Shown here one piece after another: positions 58,930 through 64,000 of a stretch of 64,000 bases of DNA. Position numbers and translations under genes: made by a program. Source of the stretch: Ampullaceana balthica (Eukaryota; Mollusca; Gastropoda; Lymnaeidae); the NCBI GenBank assembly GCA_944989445.1, contig CALYLW010000700.1:416889-480888 (forward strand), read 5' to 3'. How positions within the stretch are numbered: the stretch's first letter is position 1; each line of letters starts with the position of its first letter. The notes below the pieces were generated by a model. It was not told the origin of the DNA and made no database searches. It was given only the letters and a program-made list of their open reading frames with translations.

Positions 58930-59330
58930 AATCTCGCTGCAGATAAAATCGTGAAGTATTTCGGTAAACCCGTTTTACGAGGATTGACTGACTAAAGGAA
59001 AGAAAAGCTTTTAAACATGACATTAATTAATGGATTGTTTCCCTTAGTTTATTTAAGTTTACTGTCTATAGTCTATAGTCTATAGCATTCCTGAGAAAAA
59101 AAAGTATTTAATTTTTTTTTAAACTGTATAACCTTTAAGACACACCGACTTTTTCATTATCAATATGCTAGAAGGAGCTTTAGTTAATGCTATATGGGTT
59201 TTAAAAAATCAACTTCACATTTTATGAGTTGAACTAAGATTTCACAATAAATGTTACGTACAAACTTGACATTTCAAGTGTTTCGTACTTGTTTTTAAAA
59301 AATTACCGACACCTTGATTGGGACAACACT
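58930..59330. other. Spacer, nothing seen
   Basis: AT-rich. Three copies of tctatag lie at 59065-59085. Confidence 0.4.
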
Positions 59331-59348
59331 GTTGTGGCTGTTTCAAGT

Positions 59349-59645
59349 TGTTCGTTCGTCCGTCGATACGACGAGGACCACTCTAGTCATCCGAGGGTTT
59401 TCTGTGCGTGCGCAGATGGCTGATTAGGCCGATCCTTGCACGAAAGGTTCGGGAACAGAAGGGACAGGGGGCGAGTGCGACATCTCCTGGAGGGTTGACA
59501 GCATGGGCCTTTCGGGCTTGCCTCTTCTTTTCTGCGGCGGTAATCCGGTTTGCCTCACATGACCTGGCACCTTCGTGGATGGAAGAGCGCCAGGTGGATC
59601 GGTCCATTGCAGCTCGTTCCCACGTGTCTGGATTTATGGCAAACA
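59349..59645 (-). mobile_element. 5'-truncated LINE (ORF2 C-terminus) with 18-bp TSD
   Basis: The 18-mer gttgtggctgtttcaagt occurs directly on both sides (59331-59348 and 59646-59663), an exact target duplication. The insert on the minus strand is open for about 85 codons: NPDTWERAAMDRSTWRSSIH, EGARSCEANRITAAEKKRQA, and a C-terminal C-x2-C-x12-H-x3-H finger (PCPFCSRTF, GLISHLRTHRK), then a stop and a short tail ending in ggacgaacgaaca with no poly-A. This 'W-x-x-x-DR-x-x-W ... GL-x-SHLRTH' ending is a widespread C-terminus of endonuclease/reverse-transcriptase ORFs of non-LTR elements. The exact clade is not assigned. The first 16 residues of the 99-codon ORF (from the Met at 59682) are read from flanking DNA. 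Confidence 0.85.
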
Positions 59646-59663
59646 GTTGTGGCTGTTTCAAGT

Positions 59664-60527
59664 AAGAGGGAAAGCAAGGCAACTTTTCATAAAATGACTT
59701 GACGGTGGGCCTGAATTTCGCTCAAACTTTCATTCCTCATTAATTTAGTACGCAGCCTCTATATTATTTGTTTGTTTTGTTTACATGCGAACACAAATAT
59801 TATATTTAGGTTTAAATCATTTATATTATTCTGTAGATGTGTGTGTGTTTGTGTGCGTGTGGGTGTGCGTGTGTGCGTTCATGCGCGTGTGCGCGCCAGA
59901 ACGCGCGGGGATTTGTAAATATTAATATCAATTTTGTTGTTGTAAACCGAAACCGCGGGCCGTATAAACTGAATCTGGATCCGGTCCATGGGCCGATATT
60001 GTTGACCTGACTCGGATTAAGAATATGTTTTTGTTGATATAATCCCCTTTCCCTTATAGAACACGACTACGAGGTCTAAAACCCCCATCAGAACTTCTAA
60101 CAAAATTACTACGAAAACCTAACTATACCATAACCACGTCTAACAAAAACACCATCTCTAACAAAACCATCATCTAAAACGCCTAATTTGTTCGTACAAA
60201 CCCCGCCCCCCCACCACTAACAATGATTACCATCTTTATTCATGTTTGGTTTTTCATTTATTTAACATCGGTGACAACGCTTTCAAACTTAAGAGAACTA
60301 AAAGTTATTTACGTGCATGAAGTCGGTAAATCTTTGAGGAAGTACATACCACAACACAACATGAAAAATGTGAATGAAACAAAAAACCGTTTATTTTGCG
60401 GTGCATGCAATCGCTGAGTGTGTTTTGACTAAAATGAACCTGTTCTGACCATAACCTCAGCGCAGACTGACACGACAGCAGCTTGCTGTCTAATTGTAAC
60501 AACAACGACTTGTTTATCTAGTGTCAA
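59664..60527. other. Non-coding, GT-rich and CAAAA-rich patches
   Basis: GT/GC dinucleotide-rich tract at 59835-59905. Loosely repeated ctaacaaaaaccat units lie at 60090-60180. At 59945-60010 the phrase gggccgtataaactg and ttgttgacctg may be a solo hAT end. No gene. Confidence 0.45.
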
Positions 60528-60887
60528 GGGGCCGTGCTACGGTAGTCGGTATCGTTAACGCCGATATGACAAGCAGGTATATCACGTTATGTAGTACTTG
60601 GTATCGCCCCTTTCGGTGTGGGTGACCATGATTTACGATGTGGTTTCGGTTACGCTAATCGGCTGTTGGGTTGGGAGTAAATCAGGAGTCGTTGGTGGTA
60701 GCTGGAGGGGGCCGTGCTACGGTAGTCGGTATCGTTAACGCCGATATGACAAGCAGGTATATCACGTTATGTAGTACTTGGTATCGCCCCTTTCGGTGTG
60801 GGTGACCATGATTTACGATGTGGTTTCGGTTACGCTAATCGGCTGTTGGGTTGGGAGTAAATCAGGAGTCGTTGGTGGTAGCTGGAG
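60528..60887. repeat. Exact 180-bp tandem duplication
   Basis: Two adjacent 180-bp copies, starting at ggggccgtgctacggtagtc, show no difference that I can see. Composition is near 50 percent GC, higher than the flanks. No motif was recognised inside. Confidence 0.97.
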
Positions 60888-61129
60888 GGACTAATGATAC
60901 TTAGACCCGCCTTCTGTTCCAGTGGTTCTCAACATCTTCTCCTCACGCCACACACTATCTTTGTTTTAAAACCTTTCCTAACCTCCCCAAACGTATATTG
61001 TCATATATATATATATATATATGGTGACCAGAAAAAACGACAAAAGACAAACCGACAAGTGACACAATAACAAGGTGGCTAAACGACAGCACGATATATA
61101 ACCTAACGACTAGTTTGAATGATCTACGG
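60888..61129. other. Spacer with solo hAT-like end and (TA)n
   Basis: CAGTGGTTCTCAACATCTTC at 60919 looks like a hAT terminus, with no partner found before a short TA tract at 61003-61021. Confidence 0.45.
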
Positions 61130-62035
61130 CAGGAGCGTCCAAACTTTTTGCATGGCGGGCCATAGTTCTTGAAGTAAAGAAACTTGGGGGCCGGATTAAA
61201 ATAATAAACAAAAATGACATATTAGGTTGTGAAGGTTTTATTACAAAAGTTTAATGTGAAGGGGGACTTGAGATCGTAAATGCATTAAATATGTGAGGTC
61301 AGGCTCAATGCTATTGGGTATGATACGTATGGTATCAAGAAGGTGAGAGTCATTTATTCTCGTCCTCACATAGTTCTTCTTAACATTCATAACAGAGTAT
61401 TTCTGCTCACACAAGTATGTCGAGCCAAATAAGCTGAGGATTTTCTTAGCAAATGTTCAAATCTCCTGAAATCTCTTTTTATCCTGCTAACGGTAAAAGT
61501 CAATGAGATAAAGGTGTTGGTGACTGCTGCGACATTCAGCATTTGTTTGCAACTTAAAGAGTTCCAGCTGACGATTGCCTGGAGCATTATCAGGGTCAAC
61601 AGAGAAAGGTGTAAAAAAATAATTTTAAAAAACCCGAAAAAACATGATTTCCTAAAGTTGTAATACAAAAATGTATCTAAAAATTTTTAAGTTCACCGAC
61701 TTAAATTCGTTTAAACTTCCGAGTCGGGGAAAAAATTAAAAATGACGTCATCGATTTTTACCGTAGGCCGTCAAGTAATTTTGTACTTTTCACAGGACAT
61801 AACTTCATCGGGTTTTTAAACATCCATTTCCACGTTGTTAAAAAAACGTCAACGATTTTCGCCATCATTTGACGTACTCAAAAAAGTTCAAAATTTCGAA
61901 TTTTTTATAAATATAATGTCGATACAGAAATAATGCGTCAGTCTAATAATTATTTCAGACGAAGCAGCGGACCAGTTAAAATTGCGTCGCGGGCTGGTTT
62001 TTTCCCGTGGGCCGGACTTCGGGGGGACACCCCTG
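61130..62035 (-). mobile_element. hAT element derivative, 906 bp, exact 8-bp TSD
   Basis: The left end CAGGAGCGTCCAAACTTTTT and the right end (inverse CAGGGGTGTCCCCCCGAAGT) share CAGG-G-GTCC and inner gggcc/ggcccg blocks. The octamer atctacgg flanks both sides exactly (61122-61129, 62036-62043). It retains a transposase C-terminus on the minus strand. The remaining 500 bases are AT-rich and unrecognised. Confidence 0.92.
61275..61455 (-). pseudogene. hAT transposase C-terminal dimerisation fragment
   Basis: One minus-strand frame is open for about 55 codons: FAKKILSLFGSTYLCEQ, KYSVMNVKKNYVRTRIND, SHLLDTIRI. LFGSTY-x-CEQ-x-x-S-x-MN followed by RTR(I/L)-x-D-x-HL is the classic hAT C-terminal block. 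A stop separates it from the preceding DKKRFQEI-like residues. The 93-codon ORF on the same strand (61387-61668) is a different, meaningless frame. Confidence 0.88.
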
Positions 62036-62043
62036 ATCTACGG

Positions 62044-62740
62044 CCTGTTGACCTCACGTGGTCCTCTCAAATGTTCAACTTGTTCTGTTGTTAGGTTTCA
62101 CTAAATTCTCCATTGTCTAGTGACTACCAATCAGAATATGGTTAAATGAATTAATATTCTTGACCTTAAGTTTCCTAGAAACTAGAAATATGTTGCATTG
62201 CGAGCGCACAAAAAAATATTTGGTAGTGGAGAAATTAGTCCTCGTCGTGTGTAGACATTTCTTGAAGACGCCTCAAAGCCACTTTGAAGACAACATAACT
62301 CAACTGCCTGGTCTACTCCACTAAACCTCTCCATCCCCACCACCACTACCGCCCCACCTCCCTCAGTCGCTTCATCTCAACTTCACAAAATTACTTTATT
62401 CATCCTTATCTCTACTCGTATACTCCTGTCTACCATTTCTCAAACGGCATTAATCAAACGTGTGTTTTTTTTCTATACTAATTCCCCCCCCCCAATCGAC
62501 TGAAACGGATTCGTGTGTTTACTTGTAAACACAACACAACGCCACCTCCCTGCCGTGCGGACGGCCCAGATTTACCTGCGTGCATGCAGCTCTGTCGCCG
62601 AGCTACAATAACATCCATTCATTTGTCTGATTGATCTGTTAGGTCATTTACTGGTCCTTCCTGTGGACATTTATCTTAGTACAGCTGCCAGGACTACGTG
62701 TATTGTGTGACGTAATCTGTTTACATTGTGTTACTGAGGT
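62044..62740. other. Non-coding stretch, nothing seen
   Basis: C-rich patches near 62330-62360 and 62485. No gene. Confidence 0.4.
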
Positions 62741-64000
62741 GCGGTGGTCATGTTATGTTGTGTGGTGTTCAAGTTTTGTGATGTGGTGGTGAAGTTGTGT
62801 GATGTCGTGGTGAAGTTGTGTGATGTGGTGGTGAAATTATGTGATGTGGTGGTGAAGTTGTGTGATGTGGTGGTGAAGTTGTGTGATGTGGTGGTGAAAT
62901 TATGTGATGTGGTGGTGATGTTGTGTGATGTGGTGGTCAAGTTGTGTGATGTGGTGGTCAAGTTGTGTGATGTGGTGGTCAAGTTGTGTGATGTGGTGGT
63001 CAAGTTGTGTGATGTGGTGGTCAAGTTGTGTGATGTGGTGGTCAAGTTGTGTGATGTGGTGTTCAAGTTGTGTGATGGGGTGTTCAAGTCGTGTGATGGG
63101 GTGTTCAAGTTGCGTGATGTGGTGGTGAAATTATGTGATGATGTGGTGATGTTGTGTGATGTGGTGGTCAAGTTGTGTGATGGGGTGTTCAAGTTGTGTG
63201 ATGGGGTGGTCAAGTTGCGTGATGTGGTGGTGAAATTATGTGATGTGGTGGTGATGTTGTGTGATGTGGTGGTCAAGTTGTGTGATGGGGTGTTCAAGTT
63301 GTGTGATGGGGTGGTCAAGTTGCGTGATGTGGTGGTGAAATTATGTGATGTGGTGGTGATGTTGTGTGATGTGGTGGTCAAGTTGTGTGATGTGGTGGTG
63401 AAATTATGTGATGTGGTGGTCAAATTTTGTGATGTGGTGGTCAAGTTGTGTGATGTGGTGGTGAAATTATGTGATGTGGTGGTCAAGTTGTGTGATGTAG
63501 TGGTCAAGTTGTGTGATGTGGTGGTGAAATTATGTGATGTGGTGGTCAAGTTGTGTGATGTGGTGGTCAAGTTGTGTGATGTGGTGTTCAAGTTGTGTGA
63601 TGTGGTGGTCAAGTTGTGTGATGTGGTTTTCAAGTTGTGTGATGTGGTGTTCAAGTTATGTGATGGGGTGGTCAAGTTGCGTGATTGGGTGGTCAAGTTG
63701 TGTGATGTTGTGGTCACGTTGTGTGGTGTGGTGGTCAAGTTGTGTGATGTGGTGGTCAAGTTGTGTGATGTGGTGGTCAAGTTGTGTGATGTGGTGTTCA
63801 AGTTGTGTGATTGGGTGGTCAAGTTGCGTGATGTGGTGGTCAAGTTGTGTGATGTTGTGGTCAAGTTGTGTGGTGTGGTGGTCAAGTTGTGTGATGTGGT
63901 GGTCAAGTTGTGTGATGTGGTGGTCAAGTTGTGTGATGTGGTGGTCAAGTTGTGTGGTGTGGGGGTCAAGTTGTGTGATGTGGTGGTCAAGTTGTGTGAT
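62741..64000. repeat. 21-bp minisatellite, about 60 copies, runs off the window
   Basis: Units of gtcaagttgtgtgatgtggt plus g, with gtgaaattatg and gttcaag variants in clusters. The 21-bp period gives an uninterrupted minus-strand frame of about 419 codons (Thr-Thr-Thr-Ser-His-Asn-Leu heptads) and a Cys/Trp-rich + frame. Variants are spread in higher-order blocks (for example the gtgaaattatg/gtgatgttgtg pair at 63127, 63230 and 63340). No start, signal or splice context supports translation. Confidence 0.95.

Noticed and set aside
60919..61002. Complete hAT element starting CAGTGGTTCTCAAC
   Set aside because: No inverted partner end or TSD was found. Similar solo ends at 300 and 19140 were treated the same way.

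Overview
This is a window of animal nuclear DNA, not prokaryotic. It is AT-rich and intron-dominated, with GT-AG splice sites, many microsatellites and minisatellites, and many cut-and-paste transposon relics. No operons, ribosome binding sites, tRNAs, rRNAs or CRISPR arrays could be supported. A lophotrochozoan, probably a gastropod mollusc, is my best guess. It rests on the general look of the repeats and the tensin-type C1 exons and is an inference. Almost every ORF of 60-420 codons is either a shadow of a tandem repeat whose unit is a multiple of three, or chance.

Coding content is small. Two spliced exons on the + strand (13821-13932 and 14757-14794) together encode the zinc-binding core of a C1 domain. 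Its C-x2-C-x10-C-x2-C-x4-H-x2-C spacing is that of tensin-2-like proteins. A third, GC-rich exon (51347-52466, + strand) with a clean acceptor encodes about 373 residues of Ser/Thr/Pro/Gln-rich disordered protein. It may belong to the same gene, which would imply an intron region of about 36 kb, or to a neighbour. I could not find the phosphatase-like and C2 exons that a tensin should have between them.

The mobile-element layer dominates. hAT-superfamily elements with exact or near-exact 8-bp target duplications are at 7225-8482, 19379-21974, 30057-30445, 31851-32394, 33032-34947 (with 33796-34068 nested inside), 56488-56813 (nested in 55852-57232), 57250-58921 and 61130-62035. Four of them keep recognisable broken hAT transposase fragments. 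There is also a 127-bp PIF/Harbinger-type MITE with a TTA duplication (12289-12415), a probable mariner-type MITE (45963-46197), and a 5'-truncated LINE tail flanked by an 18-bp target duplication (59349-59645). An unnamed dispersed family of about 500 bp has at least six copies, two of them in a near-identical head-to-tail pair (25507-26512). A second unnamed family of about 400 bp sits next to TA microsatellites (42026 and 53194).

Tandem arrays cover roughly 8 kb: units of 10 bp (start), 22 bp (4.9 kb and 11.1 kb), 42 bp (4.5 kb), 24 bp (16.6 kb), 34 bp (30.7 kb and 47.4 kb), 49 bp (32.7 kb), 20-23 bp (38.4 kb), 55 and 36 bp (54.6 kb), 180 bp x2 (60.5 kb) and 21 bp (62.7 kb to the window end). 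Two of these arrays are split by hAT insertions, which gives a relative order of events. I found no self-evident new protein system. The most interesting material is the nested-transposon history and the incomplete tensin-like gene.
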